Made by a program: the position numbers and the translations under genes | Shown: positions 8,075-16,080 of the stretch, piece by piece | Layout of the letters: the number at the start of each line of letters is the position of its first letter | How positions within the stretch are numbered: the first letter of the stretch is position 1 | Notes under the pieces: generated by a model | The model's database searches: none | Seen by the model: the letters and a program-made list of their open reading frames with translations, nothing else | What the model was told of the DNA's origin: nothing | Assembly (NCBI RefSeq): GCF_029854705.2 | Contig: NZ_CP139035.1 | Location: forward strand, 806,001 to 870,000 | Direction of reading: 5' to 3' | DNA: 64,000 nt | From: Akkermansia sp. N21116 | Lineage (GTDB): Bacteria > Verrucomicrobiota > Verrucomicrobiia > Verrucomicrobiales > Akkermansiaceae

Positions 8075-8200
8075 ATGAAGAACATCGCTATCCTCGCTTT
8101 CGCTGGCGCCGCCCTCGTGGTCGCCTCCTGCAGCCAGCAGCAGCAACAGCCTGCTCCTACGCCGGCTCCCGCTCCCGTCGTTGTCCAGAAGGGCAAGTAA
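8075..8200 (+). CDS. Mini-lipoprotein, copy 2 (41 residues)
   Basis: ATG at 8075, TAA at 8198-8200. The signal peptide, residues 1-18, is identical to copy 1, and Cys19 is the lipidation site. The mature part is CSQQQQQPAPTPAPAPVVV followed by QKGK, more Pro/Ala-rich than copy 1. Both encode exactly 41 residues, and the DNA of the signal region differs mainly at third codon positions, as expected for selected paralogues. It is transcribed from its own promoter and ends at its own terminator. The function is unknown; a short outer-membrane-anchored peptide is the simplest reading. Confidence 0.8.
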   Translation: MKNIAILAFAGAALVVASCSQQQQQPAPTPAPAPVVVQKGK

Positions 8201-8271
8201 ATTCTGATTGCAGAAGGGCTGGCTTCTAGCGAGGTTCTTCTGCCTTCTTTATTTATCACTGATATTTTTCA

Positions 8272-8299
8272 CGCGTCCGGTTTTCCGGGCGCGTTTTTT
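8272..8299 (+). terminator. Terminator of mini-lipoprotein copy 2
   Basis: Arms 8272-8280 (cgcgtccgg) and 8285-8293 (ccgggcgcg) with a TTTT loop and one G-U pair, then six T (8294-8299). Confidence 0.85.
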
Positions 8300-8402
8300 G
8301 TTTTCTCTCCGGGGGAAAGAAACTGGCGTGACGAAATGCCGCTTAAGAGAATGGTGAGTATTTCGAAGGAAGGAGGACGATGTCCTCTGGTTCAGCGAAA
8401 TG

Positions 8403-8438
8403 AAAAAGCCGTTTCCTGCTGGTGGAGGAAACGGCTTT
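8403..8438 (-). terminator. Terminator downstream of galM
   Basis: Perfect 12-bp arms 8405-8416 (aaagccgtttcc) and 8427-8438 (ggaaacggcttt). The T-run is on the minus strand at the left side. Confidence 0.85.
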
Positions 8439-8468
8439 GGAAAATGGGGAATGGTGTGAGCGGGAGGG

Positions 8469-9434
8469 TCAGACCAAAGTCCAGGTGATGGTACGGAGGG
8501 CGGATTGTCCCGGTCTCAGAACGATACTTGGAAAGTGGGGAATGTTGATGGCATTCGGGAATCCCTGCGCTTCCAGAGCAATCCCGTGGCGAGGTTGGGG
8601 GAGGTAATCGCCGGTGTAAACCTGCAGACCTGGGGCATCGGTAGCGATAACCATTTTTCTGCCTGAAGCAGGACATCGGAGGATGGCTGCTACTTGTTCT
8701 CCCCCTTCGCTGGGAAGGACGTAATTGTGGTCGTATCCTCCGGCTATTTCCGGGTTGGCGGGGGAATTGCATTCTCCGAGAAGGCCGGGTTTGCGGAGGT
8801 CGAATGGCGTATGGACTACCGGCAGAATACGGCCATCAGGGATGCCGGTATCGTCTTTGGGGGTGTAGGCCGTTGCCCGAACTTCCAGGGTGTGGTTGTC
8901 AATGGTGCCGTTACCGTTGAGGTTCCAATAGACGTGGTTCGTCAGGTTGACGATGGTTGGGATGTCGGTGGTGTAGGCTTCCAGTTTGAGCTCAAGAGTG
9001 GTTTCTTCCAGCCGATAGGTTGCTACGATTTCAAGATTACCGGGGTAGTTTTCTTCTCCGTCGGAGGAGTGGAGAGTCAACACTAGTTTCTTGTCTGTCG
9101 CCTCCTGGATATCCCAGATTTTAGAGTCGAATCCTTCCAGCCCTCCGTGCAAATGGTTAGGGGCATTGTTGACGGCGAGCTGGTGGGAATTTCCATCAAG
9201 AGAGAACTTTCCCTTCTCGATTCGATTGGCGACGCGTCCGCAGATAGCGCCGCAGTAACAGGTATCCCGGAGCATGGCATCAAAGGTTTTGGGCCCGCAG
9301 GTCATATCAATCCCGTCTTTGCAGACGGAAATGATACGTCCTCCGTAATTGGTAATGCGGACTGACAGCAAATCGGACTTCAATTCATGAATATCCACGC
9401 TGCGACCATCGGGAAGTGTGCCAAATGATGCCAT
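8469..9434 (-). CDS. galM: Aldose 1-epimerase (mutarotase)
   Basis: A 321-residue enzyme interconverting the alpha and beta anomers of hexoses such as galactose and glucose. The beta-sandwich family motifs are present: ITNYGGRIISV near the N-terminus, CGAICGRVANRI, NHLHGGLEGFDSKIW with the first catalytic His, TNHVYWNLNG with the second catalytic His, and IALEAQGFPNAINIPHFP with the catalytic Glu. Length is typical for GalM. It has no signal peptide, so it acts in the cytoplasm. It is followed by its own terminator; no galK or galT is in the window. Confidence 0.95.
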   Translation of the reverse strand: MASFGTLPDGRSVDIHELKSDLLSVRITNYGGRIISVCKDGIDMTCGPKTFDAMLRDTCYCGAICGRVANRIEKGKFSLDGNSHQLAVNNAPNHLHGGLEGFDSKIWDIQEATDKKLVLTLHSSDGEENYPGNLEIVATYRLEETTLELKLEAYTTDIPTIVNLTNHVYWNLNGNGTIDNHTLEVRATAYTPKDDTGIPDGRILPVVHTPFDLRKPGLLGECNSPANPEIAGGYDHNYVLPSEGGEQVAAILRCPASGRKMVIATDAPGLQVYTGDYLPQPRHGIALEAQGFPNAINIPHFPSIVLRPGQSALRTITWTLV

Positions 9435-9458
9435 GTGATTCGGGAATACCGTGTGCTG

Positions 9459-9935
9459 TTAATAGAGAGGAACGATGCGGGAACCGGTGGAACCCATCAG
9501 AACCTGGACGCGCTGGCCGACTGTAATCGGACGGCGGGAGTCATATTCCTGAACAACGGAGACAGAGCGCTTGCTGCCGTCAAGACGGACGGTGATACGC
9601 ACGCCGTTCTTTTCGGAAACAGCCTTGTCGATCTGGTTGCCGATCAAACCTCCAAGGATGACTCCGCCGGCGGAAGTGGCGTACTTGGCATTGCCTCCGC
9701 CGAGCATGGCTCCGCCGAGGCCGCCTGTAACTGCTCCAATAGCGGTACCGGTGTTGGCATTATTGGCCTGGATGGCGACCTTTTCAATGTTGGTGACAAC
9801 GCCTTCGACTGCTTCTTGCGTGGCGCCGATCTGGTTTTCCTTGTAGGTATTGGTGGCGCCGTATGGATCCGAGCAGGAAGTCAGGGAAACCGCGAGGGCC
9901 ATGGCCGATATTGCAATGATGGAATGAGGTTTCAT
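9459..9935 (-). CDS. Outer-membrane glycine-zipper lipoprotein (SlyB/Pcp-like)
   Basis: A 158-residue lipoprotein with signal peptide and lipobox (LTSC, Cys21). The mature part has a Tyr/Asn-rich stretch, a V-x-N-I-E-K segment and a glycine zipper (TGTAIGAVTGGLGGAMLGGG, then GGVILGGLIGNQID, about residues 62-102). It ends in a small beta domain (VRITVRLDGS to VGQRVQVLMG) typical of SlyB/Pcp-like proteins. These sit in the outer membrane and respond to envelope stress in proteobacteria; the role here is inferred only. It lies 24 nt upstream of galM on the same strand, so the two may be co-transcribed. Confidence 0.85.
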   Translation of the reverse strand: MKPHSIIAISAMALAVSLTSCSDPYGATNTYKENQIGATQEAVEGVVTNIEKVAIQANNANTGTAIGAVTGGLGGAMLGGGNAKYATSAGGVILGGLIGNQIDKAVSEKNGVRITVRLDGSKRSVSVVQEYDSRRPITVGQRVQVLMGSTGSRIVPLY

Positions 9936-10053
9936 ATCTCTTAATATATGGGGTTATTTTGTTGTGGAATCAAGGAGAAGATCTCCTATGACAGGATAGG
10001 TGACGAGGTTCTCCCGTTTGGATACATGAATGGAAACGTTGCCGATTGTGATT

Positions 10054-10503
10054 TTAGTCTAATCTTTTTTCCCATGACGTAGCTTTCCCGTTGACGAACT
10101 GGACGAAGCCCGTGTTGACGGGGACGTAGGTGACGTTATTCATGTAGCCAAAGCGGTTATAATAATAAGGGTATGGCCCCCAGTAACCGCCTCCCCAGAG
10201 AAAAGGAGAAGGTGTGGCGACCGGTTGGAGGCTGGAGTAAAGCCAGCGGACGGTATTTTTCCCATTGATTTTGCCTTCGCTGACGGAAGTCGGGTGCCCC
10301 CATGCCAGAAAAACGGCAGAAGGCGGCATGCCTTCTTCCAGGCGTCCTTGCTGAACCGCGTTTTTGTACTGAGGAGGCAATTCGTTAAAGACGGACGGAT
10401 TTGCCTGGATGCGAGATTGGGGCGTCGCGGAACAGGCAACAAGAAGGATACTTGCTGTCGCTAGGGCCAAAATAGGAAGGATGCGTGACATTAGTGGTTT
10501 CAT
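10054..10503 (-). CDS. Lipoprotein of unknown function with a Tyr/Pro/Gly-rich C-terminal half
   Basis: A 149-residue protein from ATG 10503 (an ATG three codons upstream at 10512 is also possible; a longer frame to 10974 overlaps the divergent gene and is not likely). The signal peptide MSRILPILALATASILLVAC has a good lipobox. The middle contains LPPQYKNAVQQGRLEEGM, then AVFLAWGHPTSVSEGKING, reminiscent of SmpA/OmlA-type small domains in which a G-x-P segment follows a short helix. A YWGPYPYYYNRFGYMNNV stretch of aromatic residues follows. No family can be named with confidence. It is divergent from the secreted protein gene at 10561, with 57 bp between them. Confidence 0.75.
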   Translation of the reverse strand: MKPLMSRILPILALATASILLVACSATPQSRIQANPSVFNELPPQYKNAVQQGRLEEGMPPSAVFLAWGHPTSVSEGKINGKNTVRWLYSSLQPVATPSPFLWGGGYWGPYPYYYNRFGYMNNVTYVPVNTGFVQFVNGKATSWEKRLD

Positions 10504-10560
10504 ATCATTCATTTTGACTCTTGCCAAGATGCTTTCGCTGATTAATATGACGTCACACAG

Positions 10561-11331
10561 ATGAAAACATTCAAACATTTTGCCTCCATTTTTATGGCCG
10601 CCGCCATGGTTGCCCCTTCTTTTGCCGCAGCCGATTCGGCAGAAACGCCTGTTATTGGTGGTTATCTTCCTGAAAACGGTCTTGTCCAAGGTGCCTTGGT
10701 GAGGGTAGAAGTGGATCAGGAACTTCCTGCTTTCTTGCAGAAAATTCAGAATATCAGCAACAGTCGTCCCCAGGAAGAACAGCAGGAACTCGCCAAGCTG
10801 GTCAAACCCGGTTATCCTTTGCCTTTCGACGAGCGTTTCGGGCTGAGTAAGGAAGAATACGCCAAGTATATTGAAGTTTGGAACAAAAAGAAGATTGTCG
10901 ATGTCGCTCCGGTCGTTGTCGGCATTTCGGCTACGCCCGACAAAAACGTATGGAAAATGCTTTCCAGCACGCAAACGACCCCTCTTCCCTTAAGCACTCT
11001 GGAATACAATTCCGCCAAGAACATGTGGATTTCTCCGAATGGCGACTTGACCTTCAAGGGCAATGTCGTCCATACGGCGGATTATCAGTTGGGTGCCTGG
11101 AAAGGCCAGGAATGGCTTCTTGAGAAAAAGGATTCCATCTCCCAGTTTGCGGAAAACATTATTATCGGCAAGACGGACGACGGCAAGTTTGTGTATATCA
11201 TCTATAATATTCTCGAATTGACGAACGAAGGCCGTCCGACCTGGAATGACAGTTTCATTATCCGTATTCCCGTCGGAGCAGCCAAGAAAGATCCTCTTCT
11301 TGAAAAGGCCAAGCAGAGCGTCGGCAAGTAA
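10561..11331 (+). CDS. Secreted protein of unknown function
   Basis: A 256-residue protein with a Sec signal peptide (MKTFKHFASIFMAAAMV then APSFAAADS; cleavage probably after AAA near residue 24). The mature part has a Q/E-rich helix (NSRPQEEQQELAKLVKPGY), a segment with WNKKKIVDVAPVVVGISATP, and a C-terminal beta-rich region (FVYIIYNILEL to FIIRIPVGAAKKDPL). It has no cysteine in the mature part, no membrane helix and no motif I recognise. It is probably periplasmic. It lies just upstream of rsmD (53 nt to the rsmD start) on the same strand and is divergent from the lipoprotein gene at 10054-10503. Confidence 0.8.
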   Translation: MKTFKHFASIFMAAAMVAPSFAAADSAETPVIGGYLPENGLVQGALVRVEVDQELPAFLQKIQNISNSRPQEEQQELAKLVKPGYPLPFDERFGLSKEEYAKYIEVWNKKKIVDVAPVVVGISATPDKNVWKMLSSTQTTPLPLSTLEYNSAKNMWISPNGDLTFKGNVVHTADYQLGAWKGQEWLLEKKDSISQFAENIIIGKTDDGKFVYIIYNILELTNEGRPTWNDSFIIRIPVGAAKKDPLLEKAKQSVGK

Positions 11332-11383
11332 GAATTGTTGATTGCCGGATTTTCCGTTTATTCTCCGCTCCGATTTCCCATCC

Positions 11384-11974
11384 ATGCGCATTATTAGCGG
11401 AAAAGCCGGCGGTATTACCCTGCAGGTTCCCAAGGGCGAGGTTCGTCCGACTACCGACAGGGTGAGGGAAGCGCTTTTCTCCATTCTGGGGGAACGCGTC
11501 GAGGGGGCTTCCGTATTGGATTTGTTTTCCGGTTCCGGGGCTTTTGCCTTGGAAGCGTTGAGTCGCGGGGCTTCGTCATCCGTTATGGTAGATGTATCCC
11601 GTGCGTCCTGCGAGGTTATCCGGGCGAATATGAAGAAGGCTGGGCTCTCCGGAGGTTCCGTCCTGTGTGCGGATGCCGTATCCTGTGTGAGGCGAGATGC
11701 CGCATCCGGCCTGAAGCAGTATGATATCGTGTTTGCCGATCCTCCCTATTGCAAGGGGCCGGCAGACAGGGATTTCATCGCCGAACTGGCACAAGCCGAG
11801 GTCTTTCGCCTTGTGAAGCCGGATGGATTGTTTATTGCTGAAGCCCAGGAGGGCTGGGGCGTGGCGGGACAGGACTCGATGGAATTGAAAGGGTTGAAGT
11901 TGCTGGATGCGCGGCGTTACGGCAAGAATGTCATTATGATTTACGAGAGAAGCGGAAAGGGAGAATTGCCATGA
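11384..11974 (+). CDS. rsmD: 16S rRNA (guanine-966-N2)-methyltransferase
   Basis: A 196-residue Rossmann-fold methyltransferase. It starts MRIISGKAGGITLQVPKG, has the RPTTDRVREALFSIL segment typical of RsmD, the SAM-binding motif VLDLFSGSGAFALEALSRGA and the catalytic DPPY motif (FADPPYCKG) of N2-guanine methylases. It modifies G966 of 16S rRNA during 30S assembly. The start was set at 11384 from family alignment. Its stop overlaps the waaA start (ATGA, 11971-11974), indicating translational coupling. Confidence 0.95.
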   Translation: MRIISGKAGGITLQVPKGEVRPTTDRVREALFSILGERVEGASVLDLFSGSGAFALEALSRGASSSVMVDVSRASCEVIRANMKKAGLSGGSVLCADAVSCVRRDAASGLKQYDIVFADPPYCKGPADRDFIAELAQAEVFRLVKPDGLFIAEAQEGWGVAGQDSMELKGLKLLDARRYGKNVIMIYERSGKGELP

Positions 11975-13299
11975 ATGCGTTGAAGTGGATGATCCGGATT
12001 GTTTATGATGTCATCTACCTGTTTTTCCTGGTTTTTGCGTTGCCGGGTTACTTGCTTAAAATGAAGCGCCGCGGCGGATTCGGGACAGGGCTTTTGGAAC
12101 GTTTCGGCTGGTATCGCATCCCGGCGGAAGAGGAGCCTACAGGCGGTTTGTTCATTCATGCAGTCAGTGTAGGGGAAGTCATGATTGCCTTGAAATTGAT
12201 CCGTGCCTGGAAGCAGACGGAAAAAGGCCCTGTCGTTCTTTCTACGACAACATCCACAGGGCATGCTACTGCCCGTGAGACCGGTCTGGAAGGTGTACGC
12301 GTTCTCTATGGCCCCTTGGATATTCCCGGTTTGCCCGGCAGATGTCTGGATCGATTCCGTCCGGATTTGATCGCTTTGGTGGAGGCCGAGCTTTGGCCTA
12401 ATTTTTCATATGCGGCTTCTTGTCGCGGGATTCCGATGTGCATGATTAATGCGCGTCTTTCCTTCCGGTCCGAGAAGCGCTATCGGATGGTGCGTCCGCT
12501 GACGAGATTGTTCTTTTCCGCTCTTTCTGCGATGGGAGTTCAGGATAAGGAGGATGCCAAGCGTTTCGCCGGGATTGGAGTAAACCCTTCGATTATCCAT
12601 GTGACGGGCAGTATTAAATTTGACCAGGAGTCGGCGATGCAGCCGAAACTCCGCTCTGAGTTTGAGGAAATCCTGCGCGTGCTTTCGCGTGGTAAATCCG
12701 TGGTGCTGGCTGCCAGTACTCATGCCGGAGAGGAAGTTTTGATTGCACGTGCTATCCGCCAGGCCGGAGGATTCCCCCTGATTGTCCCACGCCATGCGGA
12801 ACGCCGTCAGGAAGTAGCTCTTGCCTTGGAAGAAGACGGCTGGCAGTGCGTGTTGAGATCGGAAAAAGCGATACCCAAGACTTTGCGAGAAAATGTTTGC
12901 TATGTGGCTGATACGACGGGAGAACTTCGAGACTGGACAGCTCTGGCCCAGGTTGCTGTGATCGGCAAGAGTTTTCTGGCTGAAGGCGGACAGAACCCTG
13001 CCGAGGCTGTTGCCTGTTCCGTTCCTGTAGTAACGGGACCTCACATGGAGAATTTCTCCGCTTTGATGAATCTTCTGATCGGGGTGGACGGTGTAACTCA
13101 GTGTCTCCCTGAACAATTGGCATCGGTTCTGGACAACTTTGTGGGCAATCCTCTCATTGCACATGCCCAGGCTTCGCGAGCCATGGTAGCGTTGAAAGCC
13201 CATTCGGGAGCGACTCGCCGCACAATCGCCATGATGCAATCCTTGCTTCCTTCGCGTGACGATGGGAGAGAGACACTTAATGCCCTGAGCGCCGATTAG
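11971..13299 (+). CDS. waaA: 3-deoxy-D-manno-octulosonic acid (Kdo) transferase
   Basis: A 442-residue inner-membrane GT30 glycosyltransferase that adds Kdo from CMP-Kdo to the lipid A precursor. It has an N-terminal membrane anchor (about residues 8-30, IRIVYDVIYLFFLVFALPGY), the acceptor-side motif FGWYRIP and VSVGEVMIALKLI, LSTTTSTGHATARE, and VEAELWPNF with the catalytic Glu region. In the C-terminal domain, VTGSIKFD, AASTHAGEE, IVPRHAERR and IGKSFLAEGGQNPAEA bind the nucleotide sugar. It overlaps rsmD by 4 nt. Together with kdsB at 54.3-55.0 kb it shows that this organism makes Kdo-containing lipid A. Its 3' end overlaps the convergent rsgA by 23 nt. Confidence 0.95.
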   Translation: MNALKWMIRIVYDVIYLFFLVFALPGYLLKMKRRGGFGTGLLERFGWYRIPAEEEPTGGLFIHAVSVGEVMIALKLIRAWKQTEKGPVVLSTTTSTGHATARETGLEGVRVLYGPLDIPGLPGRCLDRFRPDLIALVEAELWPNFSYAASCRGIPMCMINARLSFRSEKRYRMVRPLTRLFFSALSAMGVQDKEDAKRFAGIGVNPSIIHVTGSIKFDQESAMQPKLRSEFEEILRVLSRGKSVVLAASTHAGEEVLIARAIRQAGGFPLIVPRHAERRQEVALALEEDGWQCVLRSEKAIPKTLRENVCYVADTTGELRDWTALAQVAVIGKSFLAEGGQNPAEAVACSVPVVTGPHMENFSALMNLLIGVDGVTQCLPEQLASVLDNFVGNPLIAHAQASRAMVALKAHSGATRRTIAMMQSLLPSRDDGRETLNALSAD

Positions 13300-14398
13300 G
13301 ATTTTGGCGCCTCTCGAGATCCAGCCTGTCTTCGTAATTGCGGGCTTGAACCTTCTTTTCTCGCTTTTGGGCACGTTCTATATTCATCTGGCGTTTTTTT
13401 TGACGCTGAATGAGTTTGCGTATTTCTTCCTCCAAATTGAGGAAGTGGAGGTAGCGCTCTTCGGAAAGTTCTCCCCGGTGCACGGCGTCCCGGATAGCAC
13501 ATCCGGCGTCATTGCCATGGCTGCAATCGGCAAATTTGCAGAGTCCGGCTAATTCGGTGAGGTCGGCAAAGCTTTCCCGGAGGGTGTGTTCATCCGTCCA
13601 CATTTGGATTTCGCGCATTCCCGGGTTGTCGATGAGAATCCCTCCCTTGGGGAGGATGACGAGTTCGCGAGCCACGGTTGTGTGGCGTCCTTTGCCGGTA
13701 GTTTTGTTGACGTCGCCGGTCCAGAGCCATTCTTCTCCGAGGAGACTATTGACAAGAGTGGATTTACCGACGCCCGACGAACCGACAACGGTGAGGGTAA
13801 CGCCCGGTTTGACGAGTTTGAGGAGTTCCTTGATTCCTTTTCCTGTGAGTGCGCTCACGGGGATGACAGTCGCTTCCGGCGGGAGTTCGCGGAGGCAGGA
13901 GATGGCATTGTCGAGGTCGCTTTTATCGTAGCAGTCGATCTTGTTGAGCAGGATTACGGGGGAGGCTCCGCTTTTGCGGATGAGCGTGAGGTAGCGTTCC
14001 ATGCGCCGCGGGTTAAAGTCCGGGCCGGGATCGGTTACCACGATGACGATGTCGACATTGGTCCCGATGACTTGCTCGGCGCTGCTTTTACCGGGTTCTT
14101 TGCGTGAGAATTGAGTGAGGCGAGGCAGAATAGCGCGGATGACGGGTTCGTCGCCCGGCTTGCCGGGGTCGATGGCGACCCAGTCTCCGACCGCAGGCAG
14201 TTCAGCATCTGTGGCGGCATCGTGCCAGAGTTTGCCGCTGACGACGGCATCGAGTTCTTCACCTCCGTCCAGAAGGACGGAAAAGTTTATTTTGGTTTCC
14301 CTGATCAGGCGACCAGGAAGCCAGCCTTCCTTGGCGATAGCGCGGAAAGCTTGTTCGAAGTGGTCATTCCAACCGATATCGGAGAGCGTCAGGGGCAT
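13277..14398 (-). CDS. rsgA: Ribosome small-subunit biogenesis GTPase RsgA
   Basis: A 373-residue, circularly permuted GTPase that checks late 30S maturation. Domains in order: OB fold (about 25-105, with VVSGKLWHDA and VGDWVAID); GTPase with permuted motif order G4 NKID, then G1 GSSGVGKSTLVNSLLG, then G3 DNPGMRE; and a C-terminal zinc domain with the C-x4-C-x-H-x5-C set in LCKFADCSHGNDAGCA. The last 35 residues are strongly basic (RQKKRQMNIERAQKREKK), useful for rRNA contact. It is the last gene of the coaB / aspartic protease / rsgA run; it starts 12 nt after the protease gene, and its 3' end overlaps waaA. Confidence 0.95.
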   Translation of the reverse strand: MPLTLSDIGWNDHFEQAFRAIAKEGWLPGRLIRETKINFSVLLDGGEELDAVVSGKLWHDAATDAELPAVGDWVAIDPGKPGDEPVIRAILPRLTQFSRKEPGKSSAEQVIGTNVDIVIVVTDPGPDFNPRRMERYLTLIRKSGASPVILLNKIDCYDKSDLDNAISCLRELPPEATVIPVSALTGKGIKELLKLVKPGVTLTVVGSSGVGKSTLVNSLLGEEWLWTGDVNKTTGKGRHTTVARELVILPKGGILIDNPGMREIQMWTDEHTLRESFADLTELAGLCKFADCSHGNDAGCAIRDAVHRGELSEERYLHFLNLEEEIRKLIQRQKKRQMNIERAQKREKKVQARNYEDRLDLERRQNPNRRSGH

Positions 14399-14410
14399 GC
14401 GGGGGAGATG

Positions 14411-15367
14411 TCAGGGATGGTCTTGCTGTGCGTATGGGGCAGGGCGTATGCGGATGGTGCCCCTTCTCATGTCGATCAGCATATCGAATTGGCGTAACAT
14501 ATCCAGCCCCAAGATACAGGGAATAGCGTTTTCCGTCAGTACGGGTTCTACTCCGGGCAGGGTCAAGGCATTCCCGAAGCAGATATTGAGGGGCGTGCCG
14601 CGGCGTCTTGTCTCCGTTCTGGATATCCGGGAGTTGATATCGGCGGTTTCCTGAATTACGAGGGATGTCGGTCCGTTCGGCCAGCAGGAAGCGGGAACGG
14701 AAGTGAAAGTGGCTCCGCTGTCGATCAGAAAATCCAATTCCCGGGTTCCCGTGTTTCCGGAAATAGTGATGCCTCCCAAGGAATTTTTGCGGCAAGGGAT
14801 GGGGAGGAAACCGTCAGGATGGGGGGTGGAGCCGGGAAACCACTGGAGACGGCCCTGTGAGGCGGAAATTACGAAGGGAGCAATGCCAAGGCTGTTCATG
14901 CCGAGGATGCCGTCAACGGGAGTGCCCAGTGCGGATCGAAGGGAAGATATGTCCATGACGACGGCAAAGAACGAACGCTGGACGGATTCTCCCAAGCGAA
15001 GTGTGCCGACGGCAAAGGCTTCCGGAGATGAGATGACGTTGCTGCCCGGTTGCAGACAGATGGGACTCCGGGGAGAGCCGGGGAAGTTGCGCTGGATGAA
15101 CTGCGTGTCGAACACGGTATGCGTCGTGCCCGTATCAACGATGAGAGTACAGGGCTTACCGTTGATCCATGCGCTGACTAGCAAAAGGCCGGAGGCGGGA
15201 TCTTGCCGGAGGACGATGGAGTTTGGCGGCGTGGAAGCAGGGGTAGTCCAAGAGGGAACGGGGGTGTAGGTCATGGGAGCTCCCGTGGCTTGCCGGAAGG
15301 CGAGCAGAGCGATTGCTGAGAGCAGGACGGGGAGGATGGCTCCGTATTTACGGATGAGTCCGTTCAT
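14411..15367 (-). CDS. Retropepsin-like aspartic protease, membrane-anchored or exported
   Basis: A 318-residue protein starting MNGLIRKYGAILPVLLSAIA at 15367, giving an N-terminal signal or anchor helix (about residues 9-27). It carries two active-site-like motifs, LIVDTGTTHTVFD and FLIDSGATFTSVP, each with D-T/S-G, as in a two-lobed pepsin/retropepsin fold (aspartyl protease family). The intervening part has VDGILGMNSLG, and ILGLDMLRQFDMLID follows the second motif, as in bacterial SpdC/perithiopepsin-like proteases. It is predicted to act outside the cytoplasm; the substrate is unknown. It overlaps the end of coaB by 20 nt and is followed 12 nt later by rsgA. The open frame extends 46 codons upstream into coaB, but that part has no signal-peptide logic. 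Confidence 0.8.
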   Translation of the reverse strand: MNGLIRKYGAILPVLLSAIALLAFRQATGAPMTYTPVPSWTTPASTPPNSIVLRQDPASGLLLVSAWINGKPCTLIVDTGTTHTVFDTQFIQRNFPGSPRSPICLQPGSNVISSPEAFAVGTLRLGESVQRSFFAVVMDISSLRSALGTPVDGILGMNSLGIAPFVISASQGRLQWFPGSTPHPDGFLPIPCRKNSLGGITISGNTGTRELDFLIDSGATFTSVPASCWPNGPTSLVIQETADINSRISRTETRRRGTPLNICFGNALTLPGVEPVLTENAIPCILGLDMLRQFDMLIDMRRGTIRIRPAPYAQQDHP

Positions 15368-16004
15368 GGATGTTGCAGGCGCGGTGGATGATTTCCACGG
15401 CAATGGTCTCTTTCGGGGCTTTTTCCAGAAAATGGGAAGCTTCCGGTTCAATGAGTGTGACTTCGTTGCACGAACTATCGAAGCCGATGTCGCGGCGGGA
15501 GACATCGTTGGCGACGATCATATCGCACTTTTTTCGTTCCAGTTTACCCCGGGCATAGGTTTCCACATCGTTGGTTTCCGCAGCGAACCCGACGAGAGTT
15601 CCCCGGAATCCGAAAACATTGCGCATGGAACCGAGAATGTCCGGCGTACGTTCCAGTTCCAACACCATGCGGTCGGCCGTTTTTTTGATTTTCTGCGCTG
15701 CGACGGAGACGGGACGGTAATCCGCAACGGCGGCACAGAGAATGGCGATGTCGGCCTTGTTGCAGTAATTGGCTACGGCATCGTACATTTCCTGGCAGGA
15801 TTCCACAGGGAGGAAGTCGACCCCATGCGGAATATCCAGAGATGTGGGGCCCGAGATGAGGATAACTTGGTGGCCGTGGTGGACGGCAGCTTCCGCAAGG
15901 CAGTACCCCATTCTGCCGGAGGAACGGTTGCTGATGAAGCGGGCAGGATCGATGGCTTCCCTCGTGGGGCCGGCTGTAATGAGAAATCGCATAGCTGGCT
16001 GCAT
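15348..16004 (-). CDS. coaB: Phosphopantothenate-cysteine ligase, stand-alone CoaB
   Basis: A 218-residue protein matching only the C-terminal half of the usual CoaBC/Dfp fusion. Motifs: FLITAGPTREAIDPARFISN and RSSGRMGYCLAEAA at the N-terminus, AAVADYRP, KIKKTADRMVLELERTPDIL with the conserved Lys, LVGFAAETND and MIVANDVSRRDIGF with the conserved Asn. It joins cysteine to 4'-phosphopantothenate using a nucleotide triphosphate in CoA synthesis. The decarboxylase (CoaC) must be encoded elsewhere. An ATG at 15992 (MRFLITAG) is an equally good start. It is divergent from the cysteine desulfurase. Confidence 0.92.
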   Translation of the reverse strand: MQPAMRFLITAGPTREAIDPARFISNRSSGRMGYCLAEAAVHHGHQVILISGPTSLDIPHGVDFLPVESCQEMYDAVANYCNKADIAILCAAVADYRPVSVAAQKIKKTADRMVLELERTPDILGSMRNVFGFRGTLVGFAAETNDVETYARGKLERKKCDMIVANDVSRRDIGFDSSCNEVTLIEPEASHFLEKAPKETIAVEIIHRACNIHERTHP

Positions 16005-16080
16005 TATGGCACGTTTTTTCCGGAGGGGAAGCCGGGATGTGCGCTTGACTCGTCATGGCGGGGCTGGTTCCAATATCGGG

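Noticed and set aside
7726-8259. 177-codon minus-strand open frame spanning both mini-lipoprotein units
   Set aside because: It crosses promoters, terminators and both small genes, repeats its own sequence because of the duplication, and has no similarity or start signal.
10504-10974. Upstream part of the 306-codon frame ending at 10054
   Set aside because: This part is antisense to the secreted protein gene; the signal peptide with lipobox begins at 10503 (or 10512).
15769-16080. N-terminal extension of the cysteine desulfurase back to 15769
   Set aside because: It would overlap coaB antisense for 236 nt and has no similarity to the family; the conserved N-terminus starts at the GTG at 16081.
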